DNA of 64,000 nt from UJ101 sp965262705 (GCA_965262705.1 OZ253556.1:1612001-1676000), one strand, 5' to 3'; shown: positions 34,597 to 43,451, numbered from the stretch's first letter. Notes: generated by a model not told the origin, from the sequence alone. Numbers and translations are program-made.

Positions 34597-35661
34597 ATGA
34601 AACAAACACCTTTTTATCAAAAACACTTAGCACTTGGGGCTAAAATGATTTCTTTTACCGGCTATAATATGCCGGTGCAATATAAAGGCGTAACGATGGA
34701 GCACCTTGCTGTGCGTGAAAATTGCGGCGTTTTTGACGTTTCGCACATGGGGGAATTTATATTTGAGGGGGAAAAAGTAGAAGCACTATTACAAAAATTA
34801 GTTTCTAATGATGTTAGAAAAATGGGGTTGAACCAAGCCCAGTATAGTGTTATGTTATATGAAAATGGCGGAATTATTGATGATTTAATTTTGTATCGTT
34901 TGGCGGAGAAGAAGTTTATGATGGTAGTGAATGCTGCCAATATCGAAAAGGATTTTGCGTGGGTAAACGATCAAAATAATGAAGAGGTATCTATTACCGA
35001 CAGGTCTGAGGAAACCGCTCTCCTTGCAATTCAGGGACCTAATGCGGCTTTACTTTTACAGGATTTAACCAGTGTATCATTAGAGGAAATTCCTTTTTAT
35101 CATTTTCAAAAAGGAGATTTTGCTGGTGTTCAGGAGGTAATTATTTCTGCAACAGGTTATACAGGTTCGGGTGGTTTTGAACTTTATTTTGATAAAAAAC
35201 ATGCCGATACGATCTGGGAAGTTTTGATGGCAAAAAATATAACACCTTGTGGATTAGCCGCAAGAGATACCTTACGATTAGAGAAAGGGTATTCACTTTA
35301 CGGAAATGACATTACTGATAAAAACACGCCTTTGGAAGCAGGGCTGGGTTGGGCAACTAAGTTAGATACTGATTTTATTGGCAAGCGAGCGCTTATCGCA
35401 CAAAAAGAAAAAGGGCTTTTAAGAAGACTTAAACCTTTTATTATGTTAGAGAAGGGAATTCCCAGAAAAGATTATAAAGTAGTAGACCGTGAAGGAAATG
35501 AGATAGGCAAGGTTACTTCAGGCACTCTGTCACCTTTGTTGAAAAAAGGAATTGGCTTAGCGTATTTAAAAAAGAAATTTACCCGTTTAGATACTGAGAT
35601 ATATATACAAATCAGGAATAAAAGTCTAAAAGCAAAAGTGGTTAAACTACCTTTTGTGTGA
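34597..35661 (+). CDS. gcvT: Aminomethyltransferase, glycine cleavage T-protein
   Basis: GcvT transfers the one-carbon unit from aminomethyl-lipoyl-GcvH to tetrahydrofolate, releasing ammonia. The 354-residue protein has FDVSHMGEFIFEG near the N-terminus, the folate-site acidic pair in ENGGIIDDLILYRL, the loop SATGYTGSGGFELYF, and CGLAARDTLRLEKGYSLYGN. The C-terminal barrel ends SGTLSPLLKKGIGLAYL and KVVKLPFV. It is unlinked from gcvP. A hairpin-family remnant follows. Confidence 0.96.
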   Translation: MKQTPFYQKHLALGAKMISFTGYNMPVQYKGVTMEHLAVRENCGVFDVSHMGEFIFEGEKVEALLQKLVSNDVRKMGLNQAQYSVMLYENGGIIDDLILYRLAEKKFMMVVNAANIEKDFAWVNDQNNEEVSITDRSEETALLAIQGPNAALLLQDLTSVSLEEIPFYHFQKGDFAGVQEVIISATGYTGSGGFELYFDKKHADTIWEVLMAKNITPCGLAARDTLRLEKGYSLYGNDITDKNTPLEAGLGWATKLDTDFIGKRALIAQKEKGLLRRLKPFIMLEKGIPRKDYKVVDREGNEIGKVTSGTLSPLLKKGIGLAYLKKKFTRLDTEIYIQIRNKSLKAKVVKLPFV

Positions 35662-35769
35662 ATCGCCTGAACCCGATTTAAGATTTGTTAGATGAGTAAA
35701 GGCAGAGGAAATATAGATGTCTTTAGCTTACACTAACTTGCAGTTTTGCAAAAGTACTTTGCAAAGGTC

Positions 35770-36780
35770 TCAAGGCGTCTTTTTAGCGATAAATTCGATT
35801 CCAAAAATCAGAATAAACCCTAATAGGGCAAATAAAACAGCTAATAATAAATGACTTTGCGTATGGTTAATTAAAGCATAGGTCTGAGGCAGTATATTGT
35901 TTTCTTTGTAAGGCTTGATGTCGGTTATGTGATTTTGCTGTAAAAAAGCGCTTAAACTTTGAAAATGAGGTGTTAAAGAACGAAACGGTATGACTCCTTC
36001 ATTTTTTAGGAAGACTTCTGAAGTGCTCTTCCAAGGCCATATTTTCCATAAAGAGCCGATTAAAAAGCCAGTCAAGACAGCAAGTGTTATGCTGTGATGT
36101 TTACTCAGCATATATTTTAATAAGCGGGAAAAGCTTATAAGTCCTACTAATCCTCCAAGTGCAATTAGTATAATTACTTTTGCAGCTTCGATATTAAAAT
36201 CAGATAAATTGCTTATAGCACTTATAATAACGGAATAAACCCCTAGCAATAATAGGATAAAACTTCCGGAAATACCGGGTAGAATCATTGCACAGCTGGC
36301 AATCATACCGCTCAAAATCAAATACCACCAGCTATTCGGATTTCCAAAAGGAGGTAAAATGCTAAGATAAAAAACAAATAAAGTTCCCATTACCAATCCT
36401 AAAAGCGTTTCCGGTGTTTTTAGATTTATCATTCTACCAATATACAGAATACTGGCAGTAATTAATCCAAAGAAGAATGACCACAAGGGGATAGGGTGGT
36501 GTATCATAAGATAATGTAGAAGTTTAGCAAGAGAGAGTACCGCGGTAGCAATTCCTGCTAAAAGTGATAAAAGGAAATTGCCGTTAACCTTCTTCCAAAC
36601 TGCATGTACTCCTTTTTCTTTTAATAATTTAAAAAGAGAAAAATTAAAGGCGCTAATTGAGGTGAGCAGGGGATCATATATTCCTGTGATAAAGGCAATG
36701 GTACCTCCTGAAACCCCGGGAATAACATCGGCTGCACCCATGGCAAGACCTTTTAAATAAAATATTAAATATTTTCTCAC
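35770..36780 (-). CDS. DUF368 membrane protein (PopT-type polyprenyl-phosphate translocase family)
   Basis: The family hallmark is the N-terminal GLAMGAADVIPGVSGGTIAF, repeated in spirit by SCAMILPGISGSFILLLLG in the second half. The 336-residue protein has about eight to ten membrane segments. DUF368 members have been reported to recycle undecaprenyl phosphate across the inner membrane, which would serve peptidoglycan and surface-glycan synthesis. A long loop (about residues 250-300) is probably extracytoplasmic. It follows the TPR gene on the same strand after 63 bp, so cotranscription is likely. Confidence 0.9.
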   Translation of the reverse strand: MRKYLIFYLKGLAMGAADVIPGVSGGTIAFITGIYDPLLTSISAFNFSLFKLLKEKGVHAVWKKVNGNFLLSLLAGIATAVLSLAKLLHYLMIHHPIPLWSFFFGLITASILYIGRMINLKTPETLLGLVMGTLFVFYLSILPPFGNPNSWWYLILSGMIASCAMILPGISGSFILLLLGVYSVIISAISNLSDFNIEAAKVIILIALGGLVGLISFSRLLKYMLSKHHSITLAVLTGFLIGSLWKIWPWKSTSEVFLKNEGVIPFRSLTPHFQSLSAFLQQNHITDIKPYKENNILPQTYALINHTQSHLLLAVLFALLGFILIFGIEFIAKKTP

Positions 36781-36843
36781 TATCTCTAAGCGTCTAATTT
36801 TTGAATTGAAATTAAGTAAGGGGCAAAATAACTAGGAATTATC

Positions 36844-38226
36844 TTATTTTCGTTGTGGGGTTAAAAAATTCTTAATTTGTTTATTTTCAAATATTTTCGG
36901 AAAGCATTTTTGATAATCTAATACCAACTCAGGGGCAAGTTTGTAGGCTTGTTTAAAGCAATTTAACCCTGAATGATTTCGATAAGTTAAAAAGTAACAA
37001 AAAGAGAGATAATAAAGTGATTCAGGATGAAAAGTATCTTTTTTGTATGTTTTTAACAAACGGATTGCAGCGCTATATTCCTTAGTTAAAATTAGTAATT
37101 CCGCTTTTCCTAAAATATTATTCTCATCTTCCGGCATTAAAGAAATGAGTTTGTCATAAGTAACTAATGCGTCATAAACATTTTTATTATCAAGGCTGTA
37201 TGCAATATACTTTTTTAAATAATGAGTATTTTCAGGGTTTAGCCCGATCGCTTTTTCAAGATAGTGAAGTGCTTCCACGGGCTTTTTCCTTTCAGCGTAT
37301 ATGAGAGATATTTCTTCCCATGCCTTGTCCATTTGCGGGTCATCATAAACGGCGCTATAAAAAGAGGTTAAAGCTTTTTCACTAAGATTGAGTTTTTTGT
37401 AGCATAGACCTATTTTTAAATGGGTGAAGGACGCCGTATCCTCATATTGCAAGGAAGTCTTATAAGTTTTAATAGCTTCTTCAAATTGACCTGTTTTCTC
37501 TAGTGCGTTTGCTTTTTGTCCATAGGCGGATAAAAATTGTTCATTAATTAAAATAACAAAGTCAAACGATCGAATTGCCTCCGAAAAGTTGTCTTGTTTA
37601 ACATATTCTAAGCCTAGATTATACCAGGCATAATCAGCATAAGGATGCTCGTCAATATATTTTTTTAAAAAAGTTATACCGCCCTGTTCGTCTTCTTTTT
37701 GATGGTAACAATGTATAACTGAGTAGAAAGCATATTCGTCTTCCTCATCTATTTTTAACGCTTTTTTAAAGTAAGATAGTGCGATTGTATATTTATTCAG
37801 GTTGAGATATTCATTACCGATACTACTCAAAAGAAATATAACTTCATCATCATTTTTTAGTGCTTTTTGATAGTATTCAATAGCTTTTTTATACTGCTTT
37901 TTTATAGAGAAAAGTTTTGCCTGCGCAACGAGTAAATCCGTATGAGAAGAGAACATAGGACTTAATTTTGAGATTAATTCACTCGCCTGAGTAAATCTTC
38001 TCTTTGCGATCAATATTTCTACCTTTTTTATTTGTAATTCAAGATGATCAGGATGAATATTAAAACCATAATTCAATGCCTTTTGGGCATTTCTTAGATC
38101 ATTTATATCTACGTAAAAAGTGATGATATCTACCATCTCTTCTGCATCATAATACCATGTTTCATTTTTTGACAACATGCTCTCAAAACGTTCAACGTTT
38201 TTGTTACATAAGAAGTCTTCGCTCAT
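36844..38226 (-). CDS. Tetratricopeptide-repeat protein
   Basis: The 460-residue protein is built almost wholly of helical TPR units. Typical ones are YYQKALKNDDEVIFLLSSIG, YFKKALKIDEEDEYAFYSVI, YNLGLEYVKQDNFSEAIRSF and HYLEKAIGLNPENTHYLKKY. No signal peptide or membrane segment is visible, so it is probably cytoplasmic and acts as an interaction scaffold. It is upstream of the DUF368 gene, a neighbourhood I recall from other flavobacteria. The partner is unknown. Confidence 0.88.
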   Translation of the reverse strand: MSEDFLCNKNVERFESMLSKNETWYYDAEEMVDIITFYVDINDLRNAQKALNYGFNIHPDHLELQIKKVEILIAKRRFTQASELISKLSPMFSSHTDLLVAQAKLFSIKKQYKKAIEYYQKALKNDDEVIFLLSSIGNEYLNLNKYTIALSYFKKALKIDEEDEYAFYSVIHCYHQKEDEQGGITFLKKYIDEHPYADYAWYNLGLEYVKQDNFSEAIRSFDFVILINEQFLSAYGQKANALEKTGQFEEAIKTYKTSLQYEDTASFTHLKIGLCYKKLNLSEKALTSFYSAVYDDPQMDKAWEEISLIYAERKKPVEALHYLEKAIGLNPENTHYLKKYIAYSLDNKNVYDALVTYDKLISLMPEDENNILGKAELLILTKEYSAAIRLLKTYKKDTFHPESLYYLSFCYFLTYRNHSGLNCFKQAYKLAPELVLDYQKCFPKIFENKQIKNFLTPQRK

Positions 38227-38338
38227 TAAAAAATTATTAATAATCCTATAGCATACAAATATACAATAAAAATATTTTTATCAAATAATCAAATAATAAA
38301 GAGACCTTTAACTTGCATTTACAGAATACAAAAATATT

Positions 38339-38569
38339 GAGACCGTTAGGACACATAAAAAATCATGAAAAAAAAGCATCTAATTTCAAACTGCTTCCTT
38401 ACTTCGGCTGTGCTCAGCAACCATCTCAAAGCTTCGACAAACTCAGCTACCGAAAATTAAAATCCTCACAACCAAAAGGTTGCCCCGGTGTTTAATTTTT
38501 CTCGGGCGTTGCATTTCGGCAAACTCAATACAAGCATTTTTTTGCTAAAGTGCTTTTTGCAACGGTCTC
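38339..38569 (+). mobile_element. Family A element (231 bp, TSD ATATT)
   Basis: The left end GAGACCGTTAGG is worn and the right end GCAACGGTCTC intact, with ATATT on both sides (38334-38338 and 38570-38574). The interior contains the small repeat CTTCGACAAACTCAGCTACC (38432-38451). An older TTTAGC-type fragment (GAGACCTTTAACTTGCA) lies just upstream at about 38301. Confidence 0.88.
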
Positions 38570-38650
38570 ATATTGTAAATATTAAGGTTAAATACTTTGG
38601 TTTTCCTGATTTTTTGTGTATTCTGAAAAAGGCCTGTAATAATTAATTGC

Positions 38651-39949
38651 TTATCGCCCAATAGAATAGTAAATAATTTCTTCTTTATTGGCCTCTTCAG
38701 GATTAAAGATATTTCTTCCGTCGAAGATAACAGGTGTTTTTAGCGCTTTTTTTATCTCCGTAAGCGGTGTTTTTTGAAAAACGGACCATTCGGTACAAAT
38801 AATTAACGCATCAGCGCCTTTTAAAACTTCTATTTCATCCTGTGCGTAGTTAATTTTTTCGCCCAACGATGCTTTTACATTTGACATGGCTTTGGGGTCA
38901 TAGGCGGTTACAGTTGCTTTTAGTTCAAGTAGTTTTTCAATCGTATATAATGCGCACGCCTCTCGAATATCATCGGTTTCAGGCTTGAAAGAAAGACCCC
39001 AAACGGCGAAATGCCGGCCACTTAAATCCCCGTTAAAATGATATTTAATTTTAGGAACCAAAGCGATTTTTTGTTCATCATTAGCCGCTTTTACGGCTTT
39101 CATTATTCTAAGATCATACTTATGGCCTTTTGCAATTTGGATTAAAGCGCGTATGTCCTTTGGAAAACAAGACCCTCCAAAACCAATACCAGGATTCAAA
39201 AATTTATCCCCGATTCTAGAATCTGTACCTATTCCACGTTTTATACAATCAATTTTGGCGCCCGTACGTTCACAAAGATTAGCCAGTTCATTTATATAAG
39301 TAATCTTCATTGCAAGGAATGAATTGGCAGCATATTTTGTCAATTCCGCAGAGGGTTCATTCATTACGATAAATTGCTTTTCATCTTGGATAAACGGGGT
39401 ATATAACTCGCGTAACCAACGAATAGCTTTTTCAGATTCAGAGCCGATTATAATTCTTTCGGGGGTCATAAAATAATGAATTGCTGTTCCTTCTCGTAAA
39501 AATTCAGGGTTAGAAACTACATCAAAATCCACCGAAGTTTTTTGACGAATAACTGCTTTTACTTTTGCAGCAGTTCCTACCGGAACGGTACTTTTATTAA
39601 TAATAACTTTGTATGAAGTAATTAATTCCCCTATTTGAGCTGCCACTTCTAAAATATAGGATAAATCGGCTGACCCATCTCCATTTGGGGGAGTAGGCAA
39701 AGCCAAAAAGACCAAATCACTAAGGGTTAAGGATTCAATAATAGATGTAGTAAACCGTAAACGCTTAGCTTCTATATTTCGTTCTAAGTAATCGTCCATG
39801 CTTTTTTCCACAATAGGAGATACCGCTTTATTTAGCTTCTCAACTTTTTTAGGGTCAATATCCACTCCTATCACAGTATGCCCTACTTCTGCCAGGCATA
39901 CGCTGGTAACCAATCCAACATACCCACTCCCTATAACTGCAACCTTCAT
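38651..39949 (-). CDS. ugd: UDP-glucose 6-dehydrogenase
   Basis: The enzyme oxidises UDP-glucose to UDP-glucuronate with two NAD+, giving precursors for surface polysaccharides. The 432-residue protein has the NAD motif VIGSGYVGLVTSVCLAE, the NKSTVPVGTAAKV and SNPEFLREGTAI motifs, the catalytic Cys in GFGGSCFPKDIRALI, and the C-terminal substrate domain (GLSFKPETDDIREA). No other glycan gene is adjacent. It has a fair promoter about 35 bp upstream. Confidence 0.96.
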   Translation of the reverse strand: MKVAVIGSGYVGLVTSVCLAEVGHTVIGVDIDPKKVEKLNKAVSPIVEKSMDDYLERNIEAKRLRFTTSIIESLTLSDLVFLALPTPPNGDGSADLSYILEVAAQIGELITSYKVIINKSTVPVGTAAKVKAVIRQKTSVDFDVVSNPEFLREGTAIHYFMTPERIIIGSESEKAIRWLRELYTPFIQDEKQFIVMNEPSAELTKYAANSFLAMKITYINELANLCERTGAKIDCIKRGIGTDSRIGDKFLNPGIGFGGSCFPKDIRALIQIAKGHKYDLRIMKAVKAANDEQKIALVPKIKYHFNGDLSGRHFAVWGLSFKPETDDIREACALYTIEKLLELKATVTAYDPKAMSNVKASLGEKINYAQDEIEVLKGADALIICTEWSVFQKTPLTEIKKALKTPVIFDGRNIFNPEEANKEEIIYYSIGR

Positions 39950-39984
39950 ACGAAACTTTTCAAGATAATTAATAACTAAGACGG

Positions 39985-39992
39985 CAAAATTA
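39985..39992 (-). promoter_or_regulatory. -7 box (TAATTTTG) with upstream TTG for ugd
   Basis: On the minus strand TAATTTTG matches TAnnTTTG and a TTG lies 16 bases upstream of it, slightly short of the usual spacing. The box is 36 bases before the ugd start. Confidence 0.5.
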
Positions 39993-40071
39993 AATAAAAT
40001 CTTTGTAGCAACTATTGTTTTAAATGATAGCCCAAGAAATAAAAATACTACTTACCGGGTCATTAAATACT

Positions 40072-40258
40072 GAGACCGTTGCAAAAAACACTTTAGCAAA
40101 AAAATGCTTGTATTGAGTTTGCCGAAATGCAACGCCCGATAAAAATTAAACACCGGAGCAACCTTTTGATTGTGAGGATTTTAATTTTTTGAGAAGAAAG
40201 CGGTTTGAAGCTAAATACTTTCTTTTTCATACTTTTTTATGTGTTCTGCAAAGGTCTC
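40072..40258 (-). mobile_element. Family A element (187 bp, TSD ATACT)
   Basis: The ends GAGACCGTTGC / GCAAAGGTCTC are flanked by ATACT on both sides (40067-40071 and 40259-40263). The right duplication abuts the last base of the dnaG stop codon at 40264. Confidence 0.9.
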
Positions 40259-40263
40259 ATACT

Positions 40264-42192
40264 TTAAATAGGATGATTTAGTTTTTGTGCAATTTTTTGC
40301 CTTATTTTTTGTATTGTAATTAATTTTTTCAGCTTTTCAGTATGATATTCTCCTTTCTCTGTACTTTTTATAACTTGTTTTTCCATCTCTAAAATACGTA
40401 AAAATTTATATCGATAAATTGCCTCTGTTACAGCATTTGAAAGAATTTTATCCAGCGGGGTGATAAAAACGTCCTTTTGTTTCCATTTATGTAGGGTATA
40501 TTTTTCGGTAAGCATGTCAGAAACCTGATTTTGTATATCTTCATCTAATAACTTATTGAAAAATTCTGCATTACAAATTTTGTTTTCTCTTATTCCTTCC
40601 AGGAACAAGTTATATATCTTTTGATAAATCGCATTTTTAGGATATAATCCATCTTCTTGTAAGCGATCGATAATTTCTTCTGCAACCGTTACCTCAAATT
40701 CTGTTTCCTCGCCGTTTTCATCTAAATCTTTAATTACAATTTGACGTTCACCATAATTCATCAAAAGCGCTACAATTCTATGCTCCAACTCGCCTAGGGC
40801 ATCTACCTCCATAACTTTTGGCTGCACCACCTGCATAAAACGAGACGACGCAGTTGCATGGGCATTATTTTTAGCCTTTTCCCGTTTTTTTGACTGGTCA
40901 ATTTGCGAGAGATCTTTAAATAGCGTTTCTTCTTTTATCCCTAATAATTTAGCCGATTTTCTAACATAAAGTTCACGTTTGATCAGGTGATTGATTTTAC
41001 TAATGGTAATTACAATTTCGCGGGCTAATGCCGCTTTTTTTATCGGATCGTTTTGCGCTTCATCTAATAAAACACGTATTTTAAATTGAATAAAATCCTC
41101 TGTATTTTCGTCTAAGTATTTTTTTAGCTGCGCTTGAGAGTTTTTGCGCGCAAAAGAATCCGGGTCCTCGTTATCAGGGAACAATAAGACCTTTACATTC
41201 ATCCCCTGATCCAAGATGAGATCAATCCCTCTAAAGGAGGCTTTAATTCCGGCGGCATCTCCATCATATAAAATCGTAATATTTTGAGTCAGTCGCTTCA
41301 CCAAGTGAATCTGATCATTTGTTAATGATGTTCCAGACGAGGCAACTACATTTTCTATTCCATTTTGGTGTAGAGAAACAACATCCGTATATCCTTCTAC
41401 TAAAAAACAGTTATCTGCCCGTATAATCGCTTGTTTAGATTGATAAATGCCATAGAGAATACGGCTTTTATGGTAAATTAAACTTTCGGGGGAATTGAGA
41501 TATTTTGCCGCTTTATCGTTCGATTTTAGAATGCGTCCGCCGAAACCCAGAGTACGCCCTGAAAAACTATGAATAGGGAATAATAAACGCCCTTTGAATC
41601 GGTCAAACTTCTTATCGCCTCTAATAATAGTAAGTCCTGCTTTTGAAAGGTGGTCTAATGAATAATTATTTGATAAGGCATTTTGGGTAAACGCGTCCCA
41701 GGTTTCGGGAGAAAATCCTAAATCAAATTTTTTAATCATCGCTTCAGAGAAATCACGTGATTTGAAATAAGACAATCCAATAGCTTTTCCCTCTTCAGTA
41801 TTCCATAATTGATTTTGAAAATATTTATTGGCGTATTCGCTAACTAAGTAAAGACTCTCACGCTCTGCTATTTTTTCTTTTTCCGCTTTATTCTGTACAC
41901 GGTCTTCCTTAACCTCAATATTATATTTCTTTGCGATATAGCGCAGTGCATCAGGATAAGAATAATGCTCTATTTCCATTAAAAAAGTGATAGCATTGCC
42001 CCCTTTTCCTGAACTAAAATCTTTCCAAATTTGTTTTGCCGGTGAGACCACGAAAGAAGGAGTCCTTTCTTCGGTAAAAGGGGATAGTCCTTTCAGATTG
42101 CTTCCCGAACGTTTAAGACGAACATAATCCCCCACGATCTCTTCTACCCGAGCCGCTGCAAAAATTTCATCTATGGTCTCTTGTTTTATCAT
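40264..42192 (-). CDS. dnaG: DNA primase, zinc-ligand-less Bacteroidota type
   Basis: DnaG makes RNA primers at the replication fork. From MIKQETIDEIFAAA the protein is 642 residues. The N-terminal domain that carries a CHC2 zinc ribbon in most bacteria reads LSPFTEERTPSFVVS and IWKDFSSGKGGNAI: all four metal ligands are replaced (Ser, Thr, Asp, Ser), as I recall for other Bacteroidota. The catalytic Toprim core is intact (FLVEGYTDVVSLHQNG, ILYDGDAAGIKAS, LFPDNEDPDSFARKN), followed by a helicase-binding C-terminus. The frame is open for 52 more codons upstream into a family A element; I reject that extension because relatives start at MI(K/D)Q. A family A copy lies 24 bp before the start and another touches the stop. 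Confidence 0.96.
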   Translation of the reverse strand: MIKQETIDEIFAAARVEEIVGDYVRLKRSGSNLKGLSPFTEERTPSFVVSPAKQIWKDFSSGKGGNAITFLMEIEHYSYPDALRYIAKKYNIEVKEDRVQNKAEKEKIAERESLYLVSEYANKYFQNQLWNTEEGKAIGLSYFKSRDFSEAMIKKFDLGFSPETWDAFTQNALSNNYSLDHLSKAGLTIIRGDKKFDRFKGRLLFPIHSFSGRTLGFGGRILKSNDKAAKYLNSPESLIYHKSRILYGIYQSKQAIIRADNCFLVEGYTDVVSLHQNGIENVVASSGTSLTNDQIHLVKRLTQNITILYDGDAAGIKASFRGIDLILDQGMNVKVLLFPDNEDPDSFARKNSQAQLKKYLDENTEDFIQFKIRVLLDEAQNDPIKKAALAREIVITISKINHLIKRELYVRKSAKLLGIKEETLFKDLSQIDQSKKREKAKNNAHATASSRFMQVVQPKVMEVDALGELEHRIVALLMNYGERQIVIKDLDENGEETEFEVTVAEEIIDRLQEDGLYPKNAIYQKIYNLFLEGIRENKICNAEFFNKLLDEDIQNQVSDMLTEKYTLHKWKQKDVFITPLDKILSNAVTEAIYRYKFLRILEMEKQVIKSTEKGEYHTEKLKKLITIQKIRQKIAQKLNHPI

Positions 42193-42215
42193 ACTGTAAA
42201 AATAAGACTTAATTT

Positions 42216-42380
42216 GAGACCGTTGCAGAATATATAAAAAAGTATGAAAAGGAAAGCATCTAACTTCAAACTGCTTCCTTCTCAAAAAATTAAAATTCTC
42301 CACACCCAAAAGATTGCTCCAGTGTTTAATTTTTATCGAGCGTTGCATTTTTTTGTTAGCGTGCTTTTTGCAACGGTCTC
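42216..42380 (+). mobile_element. Family A element (165 bp, TSD AATTT) just upstream of dnaG
   Basis: Perfect GAGACCGTTGC / GCAACGGTCTC ends and AATTT on both sides (42211-42215 and 42381-42385). It separates dnaG from whatever promoter it had, so transcription of dnaG must now start inside or beyond the element or within the 24-bp gap. Confidence 0.92.
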
Positions 42381-42416
42381 AATTTTATTTTTGATATCTT
42401 TTAGATAGCGCTAATT

Positions 42417-42500
42417 TTAGCCTCACTGACTTTAGTCTCACTGACTTTAGTCTCACTGACTTTCAGTTCAGTTGCTAAAGTACTTTTTGCAAAGATCTCA
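42417..42500. repeat. Hairpin-family element with three tandem 15-bp units
   Basis: The core AGTCTCACTGACTTT is repeated about three times in tandem between a TTTTAGCC start and a TTTTGCAAAGATCTC end. No target duplication was seen. The TTG of its right end may serve as the -33 element of the pdxJ promoter. Confidence 0.65.
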
Positions 42501-42509
42501 AATTATCAA

Positions 42510-42517
42510 TACCTTTG
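42510..42517 (+). promoter_or_regulatory. Promoter (TACCTTTG, TTG 20 bases upstream) for pdxJ
   Basis: TACCTTTG matches TAnnTTTG, and TTG precedes it by 20 bases, the best pair of boxes in the window. The transcript would start near 42524 and run through the truncated family A element into pdxJ. Confidence 0.6.
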
Positions 42518-42527
42518 TTTAAGTTAT

Positions 42528-42606
42528 GAGATCGTTGAAGAATATATAAAAAAGTATGAAAAAGAAAGCATTTAGTTTCAAACTGCTTCCTTCTCAAAAA
42601 ATTAAA
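42528..42606 (+). mobile_element. Truncated family A element fused to the pdxJ start
   Basis: The left 79 bases of a family A element (GAGATCGTTGAAGAATATAT...) run up to AAAAAATTAAA and then stop exactly where the pdxJ ATG begins. The right half is missing. It carries its own ATG at 42556, in frame with pdxJ and 17 codons upstream. Confidence 0.85.
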
Positions 42607-43341
42607 ATGGCAAAACTCAGTGTAAATATTAATAAAATAGCCACGCTAAGAAATGCGCGCGGCGGAAGTTTTCCTAACTTAGTGAAAGTAGCTGCCGATT
42701 GTGAGAGATTTGGAGCGCAAGGCATTACCGTTCATCCAAGACCTGACCAACGCCATATACGTTATCAGGATATAAGTGAGTTGAAATCAGCTATCCGCTC
42801 TGAATTTAATATCGAAGGAAACCCTATACCCGCCTTTGTTGATTTAGTACTTAAAAATAAACCCACTCAAGTAACACTCGTGCCCGACAGCCCTGAAGCC
42901 ATAACCTCAACAGCAGGATGGGACACGAAAACTCATCTTAATTTTTTAACCGAAATCATCACGGAATTAAAAAAACATAAAATACGCACTTCTATTTTTT
43001 TAGATCCAAAACCCGAATTAGTCGAATATGCGGCAAAAACCGGTACCGATCGAATAGAATTATATACTGAAAGTTTTGCTGCAGCCTATCATATCGGAAA
43101 TAAAAACGCCATAGAACCCTATAAAAAAACTGCTAAACTGGCTAAAGAGATAGGACTGGGCGTTAATGCAGGACATGACTTATCGTTAGACAATATCGAA
43201 TATTTAATAAAAGAAATTCCGCAGATTGATGAAGTTTCTATTGGGCACGCGCTTATAGTAGAAGCGCTGTATATGGGGCTGGAAAATACCATCGGGAGTT
43301 ATTTAAACAAAATAAAACGAGTCATGTTTTCCGCTCGTTAA
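42607..43341 (+). CDS. pdxJ: Pyridoxine 5'-phosphate synthase
   Basis: PdxJ condenses 1-deoxyxylulose 5-phosphate with 3-amino-2-oxopropyl phosphate in PLP synthesis. From MAKLSVNINKIATLRNARGG it is 244 residues with the TIM-barrel motifs FGAQGITVHPRPDQRHI, VTLVPDSPEAITS, RIELYTESFAAAY, GVNAGHDLSLDN and VSIGHALIVEALY. An in-frame ATG 17 codons upstream, provided by a truncated family A element, would add MKKKAFSFKLLPSQKIK. Which start is used cannot be told from sequence; the ATG at the repeat/gene junction matches relatives. Confidence 0.95.
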   Translation: MAKLSVNINKIATLRNARGGSFPNLVKVAADCERFGAQGITVHPRPDQRHIRYQDISELKSAIRSEFNIEGNPIPAFVDLVLKNKPTQVTLVPDSPEAITSTAGWDTKTHLNFLTEIITELKKHKIRTSIFLDPKPELVEYAAKTGTDRIELYTESFAAAYHIGNKNAIEPYKKTAKLAKEIGLGVNAGHDLSLDNIEYLIKEIPQIDEVSIGHALIVEALYMGLENTIGSYLNKIKRVMFSAR

Positions 43342-43411
43342 GTACACTAAAATACATTTAGATAAGAACTTTTGAATAAAGATGAGCACGGGCTAAAAAT
43401 AATAAATATTT

Positions 43412-43451
43412 CAAGACCGTTGCAAGGTAATGAAAGATTAGATATAAAAAT
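43412..43451 (-). mobile_element. 40-bp remnant of the IS right end
   Basis: AAGACCGTTGCAAGGTAATG, then AAAGATTAGATATAAAA, matches the terminal 38 or so bases of the intact IS copies in reverse orientation. The rest of that IS is gone and a truncated gene starts at its inner edge, which points to a deletion from inside the IS. Confidence 0.85.

Noticed and set aside
42193..42348. 52-codon N-terminal extension of DnaG
   Set aside because: The extension is encoded entirely by the family A element and the short gap; relatives begin at the internal MIKQ start.
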